A DNA stretch of 64,000 nucleotides from Mesocentrotus franciscanus (GCA_037976565.1 CP137685.1:22596005-22660004), one strand, 5' to 3'; positions 47,718 to 58,724 are shown, numbered from the stretch's first letter. Notes: generated by a model not told the origin, from the sequence alone. Made by a program: numbers and translations.

Positions 47718-48142
47718 CTGTTATTGAATCAATAATTATTATTTTGTTAATGTTTTACCGTGACAGACAGTATCATAAATATTTTTGCGTTGAATGATCT
47801 GAAATGATTGTTGCTTCTGCTCATTGTTTTAGTCATTCGATTAGTGGAGGGATCACGTGCCCCAGCCCTGAATAATTGTAGCCTTTAAAATATTTTAATA
47901 ATATGCATCGATCTCGATGATAAAGTCAAATATATATATATAATGTTATATACCTTTAAACCGTATAACAATCTTATAATTTTCTCTATCATTTCAGCCC
48001 TAAATAATATTGAAGCCTTTGAATATTATTATGCATCGATCTCGATGATAAAGTCAGATATATATATATATATATATATATATAATGTTATATACCTTTA
48101 AACCGTATAACAATCTTAAAATTTTCTCTATCATTTCTGAAG

Positions 48143-48253
48143 GGAGAAGATACATTAGAGTTGCCTTTAAAGAATGTCCAGCCTACAGATGAAATTGATG
48201 AACCTAGAAACAGCGGTGTGGGACAATACGCTGATCCAGAAAGGATGGAGATT
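48143..48253 (+). CDS. Tandem-exon gene, repeat exon A
   Basis: 111 bp, 37 codons, phase 0-0, between acceptor 'tctatcatttctgaag' and donor gtaagt. The peptide begins GEDTLELPLKNVQPTDEIDE and ends ADPERMEI; it is acidic with no Cys. This copy alone has Lys for Met at residue 10 and Tyr for Asp near residue 29. Because the exon is a multiple of three and symmetric, any number of copies can be included without changing frame. Confidence 0.65.
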
Positions 48254-48561
48254 GTAAGTAAAGCTTCATTTTCATATTTCTATGTTTGCTGGAATCGTTC
48301 ACGTGGAAAAATAATAATTGGTCTTGGAGTAAGCTAATCATAGTCATGAACTGTTATTGAATCAATAATTATTATTCTGTGAATGTTCTACCGTGACAGA
48401 CAGTATCATAAATCTATTTGCGTTGAATGATCTGATAGGATTTTTGCTTCTACTTATTGTTTAGTCATTCGATTAGTGGAGGGATCACGTGCCCTAGCCC
48501 TAAATAATATTGGAACCTTTGAAATATTTTAATGATATGCATCGATCTCGATGATAAAGTC

Positions 48562-48594
<33 letters not shown>

Positions 48595-48650
48595 GTTATA
48601 TACCTTTAAACCGTATAACAATCATATAATTTTTTCTATCATTTCTGAAG

Positions 48651-48761
48651 GGAGAAGATACATCAGAGTTGCCTTTAATGAATGTCCAGCCTACAGATGA
48701 AATTGATGAACCTGGAAACAGCGGTGTGGGACAAGACGCTGATCCAGAAAGGATGGAGATT
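48651..48761 (+). CDS. Tandem-exon gene, repeat exon B (altered donor)
   Basis: Same 37-codon module starting GEDTSELPLMNVQPTDEIDE. The donor reads gtataagt instead of gtaagt because of a two-base insertion, which weakens the match to U1. If the exon is not spliced there, translation adds Val and stops at once (GTA TAA), giving a truncated isoform. Confidence 0.6.
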
Positions 48762-49138
48762 GTATAAGTAAAGCTTCATTTTCATATTTCTATGTTTGCA
48801 GGAATCGTTCATGCGGAGAAATAATAATTTGTCTAATCATAGTCATGAACTGTTATTGAATCAATGATTAATATTTTGTGGATGTTTTACCGTGACAGTA
48901 TCATAAATCTATTTGCGTTGAATCATCTGAAAGGATTGTTGCTTCTGCTCATTGTTTTAGTCATTCGATTAGTGGAGGGATCACGTGCCCTAGCCCTAAA
49001 TAATATTGGAACCTTTGAAATATTTTAATGATATGCATCGATCTCGATGATAAAGTCAGATATATATATATATATATATAATGTTATATACCTTTAAACC
49101 GTATAACAATCATATAATTTTCTCTATCATTTCTGAAG

Positions 49139-49249
49139 GGAGAAGATACATCAGAGTTGCCTTTAATGAATGCCCAGCCTACAGATGAAATTGATGAACC
49201 TGGAAACAGCGGTGTGGGACAAGACGCTGATCCAGAAAGGATGGAGATT
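49139..49249 (+). CDS. Tandem-exon gene, repeat exon C
   Basis: Same module with intact donor gtaagt. It differs from exon B at only one or two synonymous or single-residue positions (gcccag versus gtccag), so B and C are very recent duplicates. Confidence 0.65.
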
Positions 49250-49629
49250 GTAAGTAAAGCTTCATTTTCATATTTCTATGTTTGCAGGAATCGTTCATGT
49301 GGAAAAATAATAATCAGTCTTGGAGTCAGCTAATCATAGTCATGAACTGTTATTGAATCAATAATTATTATTTTGTGGATGTTTTACCGTGACAGACAGT
49401 ATCATAAATCTATTTGCGTTGAATCATCTGAAAGGATTGTTGCTTCTGCTCATTGTTTTAGTCATTCGATTATTAGAGGGATCACGTGCCCCAGCCCTGA
49501 ATAATTGTAGCCTTTAAAATATTTTAATGATATGCCTCGATCTCGATGATAAAGTCAAATATATATATATAATGTTATATACCTTTAAACCGTATAACAA
49601 TCTTATAATTTTCTCTATCATTTCTGAAG

Positions 49630-49740
49630 GGAGAAGATACATTAGAGTTGCCTTTAATGAATGTCCAGCCTACAGATGAAATTGATGAACCTAGAAACAG
49701 CGGTGTGGGACAAGACGCTGATCCAGAAAGGATGGAGATT
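49630..49740 (+). CDS. Tandem-exon gene, repeat exon D
   Basis: Same module with donor gtaagt. It shares the Leu (tta) of exon A at residue 5 and the Met and Asp of exons B/C later, consistent with exchange between units. Confidence 0.65.
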
Positions 49741-50031
49741 GTAAGTAAAGCTTCATTTTCATATTTTTATATTTGCAGGAATCGTTCATGTGGAATTCAA
49801 ATTCGTTCGGTAAAATAATAATCAGTCTTGGAGTCAGCTAATCATAGTCATGAACTGTTATTGAATCAATAATTATTATTTTGTGAATGTTTTACCGTGA
49901 CAGACAGTATCATCTATTTGCGTTAAATGATCTGAAAGGATTGTTGCTTTTGCTCATTGTTTTAGTCATTCGATTAGTGGAGGGCTCACGTGCCCTAGCC
50001 CTAAATAATATTGAAGCTTTTGAAATATTTT

Positions 50032-51373
50032 TTGTTGTATTCATTGATTTTATTTCTCAAAGCTCCAATTCTTTTTCGTACATAACATAGTTTATACAAA
50101 ACTGCAACATAATTATAACAAAGCTTTTTTATCATTTGATTATCATTTGATAAACAAACATAAATACAACATAATTCATTGTTCATTATTTCACAATGTG
50201 TAGGACGAAAATATATCATAATCACATAATATAAAGATATTACCGCACTACACAGTTATTTCAACCCAAAAGCTAGAACAAATCAATGATTTTATTTCAG
50301 AACAAGACTGAATATTTTTTTTTAAATATATGTAACAAAAATAATGAGTTTCATATTTCTCAACATATTATTATATAGAATTGAAATTTTGAGTTTTTCT
50401 TTTATTAAATCACGAACTATCCCAAAACCCTCTCCCTTCTTTTCCCCTCCCCTCCCCCTTTCCCCCTTTCCCTTCCCCCTCCCCCTCCCTTCTACTTGTG
50501 TGGATAGGGAATGCATTCTGGTACAGGTTTCTTTACAATGTCGAAATGACTTAAATTGTTGACTTCTTTCCACCTCTACCTCGCTTTCCCTTAAATTTCC
50601 CAGTTTTCCCATTTTCTCAGATGTAGGGGAAATTTATTTCTCATTAATGCCAAATTCTTTTCCTCCAATTCATCTTTTTTTAAACTGCATTTAATTTCAT
50701 CCATGGCTATAGATGAATTCCAATCTCTTCCCATGAAAATCAAATACTTTACCAGAATTAAAAAGTGATTTACCAATTGCTCCTTTCCTTGATCAATTAA
50801 TGTTATTCCAAAAAATATCTCCTCCCAACTTAGATTAGGTATGGATATAAAGCCAAATATATTATTACAGTCGCTCCATATCAAACGAAATTTTTCACAT
50901 TAAAAAAACAAATGACGAAATCGTCTCCTCTTCCTTTTTGCAGAAGCAACACAAATTAGTTTGGGCAATTCCAAATCGATACAAATGATGATTTGTGTAA
51001 ATAATTCAATGCAGTAGTTTAAATTGGAACTCCCTTAATCGGCTATTTAATGTACCTTGTCTTGGTCTCTTAAAGAAGTTTATCTTTTATTCTTTCAAAA
51101 GTGTTTGGCGATACCGATTTCTGTTTAAGAAATTCTGTGTAGATTTTTTTTTGATACAATATCATTTATTGATATAATATTTTCCCAGTACAAACGCAAT
51201 TCCTTGTACATCATGAACCGTATCACTGTCTTTTCTCATATTTCTTTTCCAGCTAACTGGAAGTGTTTCATAAATTTTCTGTATTATTCTAAAGTCAATT
51301 ATATTCAATCTCAGCTGTTGGAAATATGCAAAAGATCTTAAGTTTCCACTTTGGTATATAATATGTTTTATTT
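50032..51373 (-). pseudogene. L1-like LINE 3' end inserted in the exon array
   Basis: On the minus strand, frames at 51440-51162 and 50884-50591, with a bridging zinc-knuckle segment (CCFCKKEEETIS, about 50950-50910), resemble the C-terminal part of L1/Tx1-type ORF2. A G-rich purine tract (complement of 50440-50490) and a 3' UTR ending in AATAAA-like sequence and an A/C-rich tail at 50032 follow. The same 3' UTR occurs at 57537-58110 in the other orientation. Stops and shifts show it is dead and 5'-truncated. It replaced the (AT)n part of one array unit. Confidence 0.75.
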
Positions 51374-51427
51374 TATATACCTTTAAACCGTATACAAATC
51401 TTATAATTTTCTCTATCATTTCTGAAG

Positions 51428-51538
51428 GGAGAAGATACATCAGAGTTGCCTTTAATGAATGTCCAGCCTACAGATGAAAGTGATCAACCTAGAAACAGCG
51501 GTGTGGGACAAGACGCTGACCCAGAAAGGATGGAGATT
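51428..51538 (+). CDS. Tandem-exon gene, repeat exon E (altered donor)
   Basis: Same module; residues 17-20 read ESDQ instead of EIDE. The donor is gtataagt as in exon B, so unit E and unit B share an ancestor with the two-base insertion. It lies downstream of the LINE fragment and closest to the terminal exon. Confidence 0.6.
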
Positions 51539-52009
51539 GTATAAGTAAAGCTTCATTTTCATATTTCTATGTTTGCAGGAATCGTTCATGTGGAAAAATA
51601 ATAATCAGTCTTGGAGCCAGCTAATCATAGTCATGAACTGTTATTGAATCAATAATTATTATTTTGTGAATGTTTTATCGTGACAGACAGTATTATAAAT
51701 CTATTTGCGTTGAATGATCTGAAGGGATTGTTGCTTCTGCTCATTGTTTTAGTCATTCGATTAGTGGAGGGATCACGTGCCGTAGCCCTAAATGATATTG
51801 GAACCTTTGAAATATTTTAATGATATGCATCGATCTCGATGATATGTCATATATATACCTTTATACTTAAGGATAAGATTAGCTTATCTATCAACGCAAC
51901 AATTGATAGCGATTCAAACTTTCAAAAGAGGAAAACATTAAAAGCTAAATGGTTCATGAAATTTTTATTTTATTCACCTCATTTTTCTCCCCTTCCTTTT
52001 TTGTTCTAG

Positions 52010-52039
52010 GGATCACTGCGATCTGATGAAGGCTGTTGA
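52010..52039 (+). CDS. Tandem-exon gene, terminal exon
   Basis: A strong pyrimidine tract and 'ttgttctag' precede nine codons (GSLRSDEGC) and TGA in the phase required by all upstream exons. With all five repeat exons the predicted protein is 221 residues; with none it is 36. The C-terminal Cys is the only Cys in the prediction. The agreement of phase, acceptor strength and a nearby polyadenylation hexamer supports a real last exon. Confidence 0.6.
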   Translation, partial: GSLRSDEGC

Positions 52040-52112
52040 AGAGTGTTTATTACTTTATTGCATATTAAATGTTAATATGATTAAATAATCCTCTGCTTAT
52101 TGGAAAAATTTG

Positions 52113-52118
52113 AATAAA
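52113..52118 (+). promoter_or_regulatory. Polyadenylation hexamer AATAAA
   Basis: AATAAA 74 bp after the predicted stop, giving a short 3' UTR ending near 52130-52140. It is consistent with the tandem-exon gene ending here. Confidence 0.5.
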
Positions 52119-52349
52119 AACAACAACTATGGAGCAACAAATTAACTAACTATCAAAAATGAAAATAAATTGAGATAATACTGACGCCTGAGATTGTAGT
52201 CCTGTGGAATCAGCATACGATGAGCGGAACAAGAGGTTATGCATATTCATTGGATAACGTACGCGATACAAACTTATATTTTGTATGTATTTCTTGGTTT
52301 GGCACAGGAATTTGACATTCGTATCACATCAGTTCTAATTTGACCTTAA

Positions 52350-52527
52350 AGCCCCACTGCACTACTTGCGCCCTCTATATAGCAAACAATGCCTAAGCGG
52401 TGACCGTTGGTTCCCCATAGTCCCCCTTTTCTTATGTTAATTGAGAGCTGATTCGATGAGATAACATCCTGTCAGTAACCATGCAGGGAGGTCTATTCCA
52501 TCCTGGCCAAACTAGTGCAGATAGGCT
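52350..52527. mobile_element. 178-bp TTAA-flanked MITE, copy 2
   Basis: Same family as 19905-20086: it starts AGCCCCACTGCACTA, ends TAGTGCAGATAGGCT, and has TTAA at 52346-52349 and 52528-52531. The interior is nearly colinear with copy 1 apart from small indels. Confidence 0.8.
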
Positions 52528-52630
52528 TTAAGGTTCTTTCAGAAAATAATGAATAGTCCAATTGGTATTTACATAATTACATTAGTGTTTAGACAAATAT
52601 ATAAAATAATATAACTGGAAATAAAATAAA

Positions 52631-52671
<41 letters not shown>

Positions 52672-53479
52672 ACTACTGTATAACTGATAGAGTCAAATTA
52701 ACACGACCTATTGAGAAGCCCAACACTCTCAATAAGTTGACTGATAGACGCTACTGTCAATATATAGTATGATCGAGAACTTTTACCCAAACTTAACTGC
52801 ATACAAATGGGAAAATTGAAGGGTTTTTGTAATATTTTTTTATGGCCAGCCATAAGAAAGTGATTAGGCTGCTTAGAAAATTCAATGAAATGGAGGATAA
52901 AGTTCATCTCAATCGTGTTATAGAATACATTTCAAGTTTAAGACTATGATATAGTCATTATAATTAAATTTTTCATCTCATAATAAAATAGATGATATGA
53001 AAAACTTATAAATTTGAAAAATGGAAATATTTCAGTGACCGGTTTTAGGGAATATCAAAATGTGGTATTCGTCTTGATGGAAATACAGAGAATTGCGCGA
53101 GCAATAAAATTTCCCTCTGAAAAGTGTTGTTTTGATGGCAATGTGGAAGTACTTCTTTATTTTGGAAGGCCCTATTTGTACTTAAAAAGAGCTTTCAATT
53201 TTTACGAAATGAGGAGTCATCCGTAGAGTAAACTAGGAATGAGATGTCATGTGATAGCAAGTAAGAAGATTTTATGAATTGTGATTTGATATCTTCATCA
53301 TCTAGAACACGAGACAGATCAAATACAATAAGGAGTCTGTGGCTTTTTTTTTTTTTTGCTTTCCTTTTTGTTCAAGTGAATCAAGTCTAATTTCATTTAT
53401 CTTTGAAACAACGTGCGTATAAATAAGGATGTTCATGACAAACTGGAAAGACGTCACTAATATGGGTCATCGTGAAATA
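52528..53479. other. Intergenic stretch with (AT)n microsatellite
   Basis: (AT)n runs at 52636-52668. The ORF 53014-53226 (70 codons, +) has no recognised motif and no supporting splice signals. Confidence 0.5.
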
Positions 53480-53487
53480 ATTCTTAG

Positions 53488-53904
53488 CAGGGGCGTCAAT
53501 CCTTTTATAAATGTAGAGGGGACAACAGGCAGTGGCGGATCCAGGATTTTCCAATAGGGGGGGGGGGCGGAAATTTGAACATCGCGTCGACCGATATTTC
53601 GCTCAGTGGGGGAAGGGGGGAGGGGGTAGTGAGCACTTTTTTTCCAATTCATGAGAAAAATATTTAGCGGCAAATCAGCCAGCCGGCGAATAAGCTTTAC
53701 GTAAAGGTAAAATTAACGTTACCATTTTTTTTTGGCCATAAATTAAGTTAAAAGGTCCGTGGACACCGGGTTTGGTCTTACACAGTGCAATACTTGAGCT
53801 TCATGATAAAGGAGATCAAAAACATGGGGGACATTTGATATGATGTCCCCCCTAGGAAAAATCGGGGGACGTGTCCCCCCTTTCCCCCCGGATTGACGTC
53901 CTTG
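53488..53904. mobile_element. hAT-like element with perfect 8-bp target duplication
   Basis: Left end CAGGGGCGTCAATCC and right end GGATTGACGTCCTTG are inverted repeats with two mismatches. ATTCTTAG flanks on both sides (53480-53487, 53905-53912). The interior has 'catgggggacatttgatatg' and 'gggggacgtgtcccccc'. A fragment of another hAT-like family sits inside it at 53530. Confidence 0.87.
53530..53645 (+). mobile_element. Truncated hAT-like MITE nested in 53488-53904
   Basis: Begins CAGTGGCGGATCCAGG and contains 'gatatttcgctcagtggggg' and 'gggggtagtgagcac', matching the complete element at 24745-24918. The right terminus is missing. Confidence 0.75.
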
Positions 53905-54497
53905 ATTCTTAGAGTATTAGATAGCATGCACTCATTTGCACACCTTCCCCATCATTTATCCCCAATATCGAACTGTAGAAATACTGATGCTCTAGATGTA
54001 AGAATAACTGATTTAAAAAATATATATTTGACAAGTGGGTGGTTTGGCGATAAGAAGTGAAAATATCTTCTATTAATTTATGTTGATACAGAAACTGTAT
54101 GCCATTCACTTAATTTGATACAAGTCATTCCACAGTGGTATTCTCTATAACTCTAAATAAGTTGTGATATTTGTGCCTAATAAGTTGTCACTTATAATGA
54201 GCCCATTTTCGTTTTGTTCCAAAAAGAGGCTTTGCAAATGACGGCCACTGCTAGTACATTATAAACAATAAATCTGTTTCCATGTATAATTTGGCCAAGG
54301 GCTGTGTTGTCTCAATTAGCCCTCAATCAATTGCAGATGTAAACTGCTGTCTTAAATGCATGATAAGGAGTAGACTAGGTCTAACCAAGGAGTTACTCCT
54401 TGGTCTAACACTAATAACAGAGTTGTAGACTATACAAGAGTTTAGTGTGTGTCACTACGGTACTTGTGACTAAGTTTATTTCTCGAACATTTGAAGA

Positions 54498-54800
54498 GGA
54501 TAAGGTATATTACCTTACTCCTTAATGTTATCGTAGTAGGATAAGGTAGATCTATATTGCCTTACTCCTCAATGTCGGTTCAATTCAGGATAAGGTATAC
54601 AAACCTTACTCCTTAATGTCATCTTGTGTAGGATAAGGTATATTACCTTACTCCTTAATGTTATCGTAGTAGGATAAGGTAGATCTATTTTGCCTTACTC
54701 CTCAATGTCGGTTCAATTCAGGATAAGGTATACAAACCTTACTCCTTAATGTCATCTTGTGTAGGATAAGGTATGTTAACCTTACTCCTTGATGTAAATG
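54498..54800. repeat. Palindromic ~44-bp tandem repeat with 3-unit higher order
   Basis: Seven units each carry 'ggataaggta' facing 'accttactcctta', so every unit is itself a small inverted repeat. Three unit variants (spacers 'ttatcgtagta', 'tcggttcaattca', 'tcatcttgtgt') recur in the same order, giving a repeat of about 133 bp. Confidence 0.9.
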
Positions 54801-54824
54801 TGGTTGGAATTTCTAATGAAATAA

Positions 54825-55121
54825 GGTGATGGCACCATTTATACAGGTTTCATTCGCCCCCTCGTCGAGTATGCTACCCCCGTTTGGCACCCAGGTCTTA
54901 CCTTCTCCCAAACTAGTCAAATTGAGAGAGTGCAAAAACGTGCCCTTCGTTTGATCATGGGTTCAGCTTATTCATCTTACGATGAAGCGCTGGAATACAC
55001 ACATCTTGAGAAACTTGAATTTAGAAGGATTCATCTTTGTAAGAAATTTGCCCAGGCCCTCACGAAATCTAGCCACTTCAATAGCGGGTTACCCCTTAGG
55101 AAAGAACATTTAGGTTCCTGA
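54825..55121 (+). pseudogene. Non-LTR retrotransposon RT C-terminal fragment
   Basis: An open frame reads IRPLVEYATPVWHPGL, IERVQKRALRLIMG, YDEALEYTHLEKLEFRRIHL and FAQALTKSSHF before a stop. 'R..LEYa.pVWhPgL ... iErvQkRAlr.i.g' is characteristic of the region after the RT domain in CR1/Jockey/Rex-type LINEs. About 95 codons remain; the 5' part is missing and the fragment abuts the palindromic array. Confidence 0.85.
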
Positions 55122-55129
55122 TCACTTAG

Positions 55130-57045
55130 AAATGTAGCCCACTACCAACAAAATTGTAGGACAGAAAGGTACAGAAAAGGCCCCATCCCCTTTTTGATTG
55201 ACGTACTTATATAATACTGGATGGCTTTGAGTGTGATACAAGAATATATTGCTTCGACTCGTCCAATATTGTCATAGCGAGAGCAATATATTATTGTACA
55301 CACGAAAACAAAGCCATACAATATTATTATTATTATCTATATCAGGCTGACTAGCGAAATAACAAATTTGACTTGCCTCGGTAAATGTTCTAATCATGAC
55401 ACTTGAAGTTCCCGGATGACAGAGCAATACGAAAAAACAATGTTGATCTGCCATCCGGGTACTGCGCTAAAGATATTTAAATACACTGATTTATTGTACC
55501 ACTTGGAAGCCTTATATAGATAATAGATACCTCATGAAAAGTCTAATAAGACTGATAATAATAATCATATGATTGCCTTTGATGATATCATGTATGTGGA
55601 TATTGGTGAATATTGGTATCAATGTAGTTATTAGGGATGATGTTCGGTTGACACATACCTTAGAATTGGATATTGATGAATTTGGACTTTCTCTTTCACC
55701 TCCTTCCATTTTCTCTCTTTTACTTTATTACTCATTCCCTCCTTCTGTTATTCCTTTTCTCACATACTACTTTTCTATCTTATTTCTCTCCCTCTCTCTC
55801 ATTCTCTATCTCTCTCTCTCTCTCTCTCTCCCTCTCCCATTTCATCAACATGTTATAATATATACATCTGCCTGTGCCTTTTTTATTACCTACTTCCTCG
55901 CATCCAACATTCTACATGTTATATGATGTCTTAACTGTAAATAATATGCTAATTTTATTTATTTTTCATCTAATTTCATTTTTTTAAAGTAGCATTTTAA
56001 GCATATAACCTTTTTGAATGATGGATTATATTTTATTTTTACAATATTCCCATATCAATATATCATGTAATCGTTGTACTTGGTTCTGCTCTGTCATCTG
56101 ACGACGAAGCATTATTTTAAAAACACATACCTAATGCCTTATTTCTGGGGTTTATCACTCCTGATTCTTAGTTTTTTCCTTATGATAGATTTTCTTCCAA
56201 CACTAGTTCTTCCTTTTTTTTTCCTTTTCTTTCTTTCCATTTTCCTTTATTTTCAACCTCCCTCTTTTACTCTTGCTATCATATCGCTGCTTGGGATATT
56301 CTTCTCTCATGTATATACCATTACTCCTATTTTATCCCCTCTCTTTCTCCCTCTCTCTCTCTCTCTCTCTCTGTCCCTCATTCTCTCTCTGTCCCTCTTT
56401 CTCTATCTTTCTCTCTCTCTTTCTCAAACTTCCCCCTCTCTTTCTCCATCTTCATATTTCCCTCTGCCTTTCTATATCTTCCTCTTTCTCACTCCACCTT
56501 CTCTCTAACTCCAACCTTTTTCTCTCTCTCCCTTCTTGATTCTCTCCGTCTCTCAATCTGATCATCTATTAATCTATGTGCCTTATACCATCTGATAATG
56601 TCGAGCTATTTCTGTTTAAAATGTAAAAGAATATTTCTTGAATATATCATGTTTCTAATTTTGTATGCATTTATTATTTTGTGTAATGCTTTTTACAATG
56701 TTCATTATATCTCATGTTTTTTGTGTCACAGAATTGTAAAAAATCACCTTTGCGCTGCAATATTTTTTGAATAAATAAACCATTATATAGATTAAAACGC
56801 ATCATAGTCTTGCTTTGTACGTTGTATTAAGTCACCCTACTATACCTTTGACTGATACATGCCCAAACGACCTGGTAGAATTTTGTCATTTTATTAGACT
56901 AAATGGGGGAAATGTCAGGAATCACACCCCCATTTATGGAATGGCCTTCTAGGGACCTCCCTACAGCTTTCAACAACTTCAGGCACTACTGTGAGCTGAT
57001 ATTTTCTGGTTCATTTAGCAAAAAAGTCAAACCAAGAAAAGGTTA
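55130..57045. other. Intergenic stretch with CT-rich microsatellites
   Basis: (CT)n-rich tracts at about 55785-55835 and 56335-56545 produce the Leu/Ser/Phe-rich frames here. The rest is AT-rich unique sequence with no supported exon. Confidence 0.6.
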
Positions 57046-57101
57046 CATACAGGGGTGGCGATTTCTTTTCATGACCGGGGGGGATGCAAGGGACGAGGGA
57101 G

Positions 57102-57350
57102 CAGTGGCGTAATGAGCAAAAACGTTTGGGGGGAGGCAGAAAAAAAATCCACATCACCACCACTCTTACATGTTACATGCAGTCCCCGGGGAACATTTTT
57201 CAAGGTGGGGGGGGGGGCCAGAGTATTTACGATCAGGTAGAGCAAAGCGAATGAAGCAAGTGGAGCGTAAATTGGCGTGGGGTCCAGGGGCAAAGCCCCG
57301 GCGGGGCTAACGGGGCGGAGCCCCTTGAAGCTCAGGGAAAAATCATGCCA
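57102..57350 (+). mobile_element. Composite minisatellite element, copy 3, truncated
   Basis: Begins CAGTGGCGTAATGAGC and continues with 'catcaccaccactcttacat', 'agagtatttacgatcaggta' and 'ggcggagccccttgaagctc'. It stops after about one minisatellite unit. Another hAT-like start, CAGGGGTGGCGATTTC, lies just upstream at 57050. Confidence 0.75.
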
Positions 57351-57536
57351 TTTCAGCAACATTTGTAAATCAAAATGTTGTCATTCAATATATTTGTATT
57401 CCTTGTGTCATGAGCTTTCCAACAATAACAACATGCATATGTTCATCATTTCCTTTAATAAATGTATGATTGCCATACTGACTTGTCTCTAAAATGGGGT
57501 CCGCTCGCTATTTATAAGGACCGCTATTCATAAGGA

Positions 57537-58110
57537 CCACTACGAAAAAGAATTGGAGTTTTGAGAAATAAAATCAATGAATAAAAAAAAATGAAGTAGA
57601 AGGGAGGGGGAGGGGGAAGGGGAGGGGAGAGGGGGAGGGGAGGGGGTAAGTCCAAGGAGATAGAGAGGAGGAAAGGAAGGGAGAGGGTTTGGGATAGATC
57701 GTGTTTTAATAAAAGAAAAACTCATAATTTCAATAAAGAGAAATATAAAACTCATTTGTTGGTTCAGTATTCAGTTTTTTTCTGAAGAAAAAAAAGGAAT
57801 GCTTGTTCGAGTTTTGGGGTAAAATAATAGTATAATGCGGTAATATCTTTCTATTATGTGATTGTGATATATTTTAGTCCTATACATTGTGAAATTATGA
57901 ACAATGAATTATGTTGTATTTATGTTCGTTTATCAAATGATAAAAAAGCTTTGTTATAATTATGTTGCAGATTTGTATAAACTATGTTATGTACGAAAAA
58001 GAATTGGGGTTTTGAGAAATAAAATCAATTAATACAAAAATCTAAAGTATAGAAGGCAGGGGGGAAAGGGAAGGAGGAAGGGGAGAGGGGGAGTGGAGTG
58101 GGGGGTAATT
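57537..58110 (+). repeat. L1-like LINE 3' UTR in tandem arrangement
   Basis: The tail 'gagaaataaaatcaatgaat' (57572) is followed by a G-rich purine tract (57600-57690), the 3' UTR body, the same tail again (58015-58035) and another G-rich tract. The body matches the complement of 50032-50420. So one complete 3' UTR unit is flanked by parts of two others. ORF 57540-57755 is an artefact. Confidence 0.75.
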
Positions 58111-58724
58111 TCACCCAAAGCTCGCTCGCTACGCTCACTCGAACTTAAAGTTGATATGATTATGTTTTTTATTATAGGTCTTCTCAGACTTTTATGATTA
58201 AATTGTGCTTAAAACCACATTTATTTTTCGCACTGCGACCTGGCAAATCTTAACATCTTAAAATGAATATTCTAAATGCTAGGAGATGTTCTGCAATGCA
58301 GATATGCTTCAGTAAAACACAACCTCCGCAACAGAACTAGTCTGGGCCCTGAATATCACACGTACGTAAGCATCTATATGTTTGAACTTAGTTCGAGTTG
58401 CTTTCAAAAGTGGATGTTCAGATCGTTGGTTTGAAGCAAACTCAACTACCAGACTACTGAGAATAAATCGAATATGTGTTGCATCGAAATGCAAAACTGA
58501 ACGTTATAGGAAGAGCCCTAGCTATCCCATATACCTCTCGAGGCTTCTAAACAGAAATGGTTTTTAATGAATTATCACAGACATGGTAGAATTGGTACTT
58601 ATCAAATTATAATATATCAGCTGCCTCTTTACGACATATAGTGGGGGCTGTTAGGGATATTTTGGTGCAGATTCTTCTAAAAGCACCAAATTTGGTCCAG
58701 AGGTAGCTTATACCATACTCTTAC
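58111..58724. other. Intergenic stretch, no gene recognised
   Basis: The ORFs 58309-58494 (minus) and 58382-58567 (plus) overlap on opposite strands, lack motifs and have no splice support. Confidence 0.4.

Larger units (their letters stand above)
47718..51860 (+). repeat. Tandem ~490-bp units, each carrying one 111-bp exon
   Basis: Five full units (exons at 48143, 48651, 49139, 49630, 51428) plus a leading partial unit (47718-47998) that lacks the exon. Introns are as similar as exons: shared blocks are 'ctgttattgaatcaataatt', 'tagtggagggatcacgtgcc', 'gcatcgatctcgatgataaa', an (AT)n tract of variable length and 'ttatatacctttaaaccgta'. Spacing is 508, 488 and 491 bp; the last interval is 1798 bp because an L1-like fragment (50032-51373) interrupts it. 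Unequal crossing-over between units is the likely origin. Confidence 0.95.

Noticed and set aside
53014..53226. 70-codon + ORF after the (AT)n tract
   Set aside because: No homology recognised, weak context, and no adjoining exon signals.
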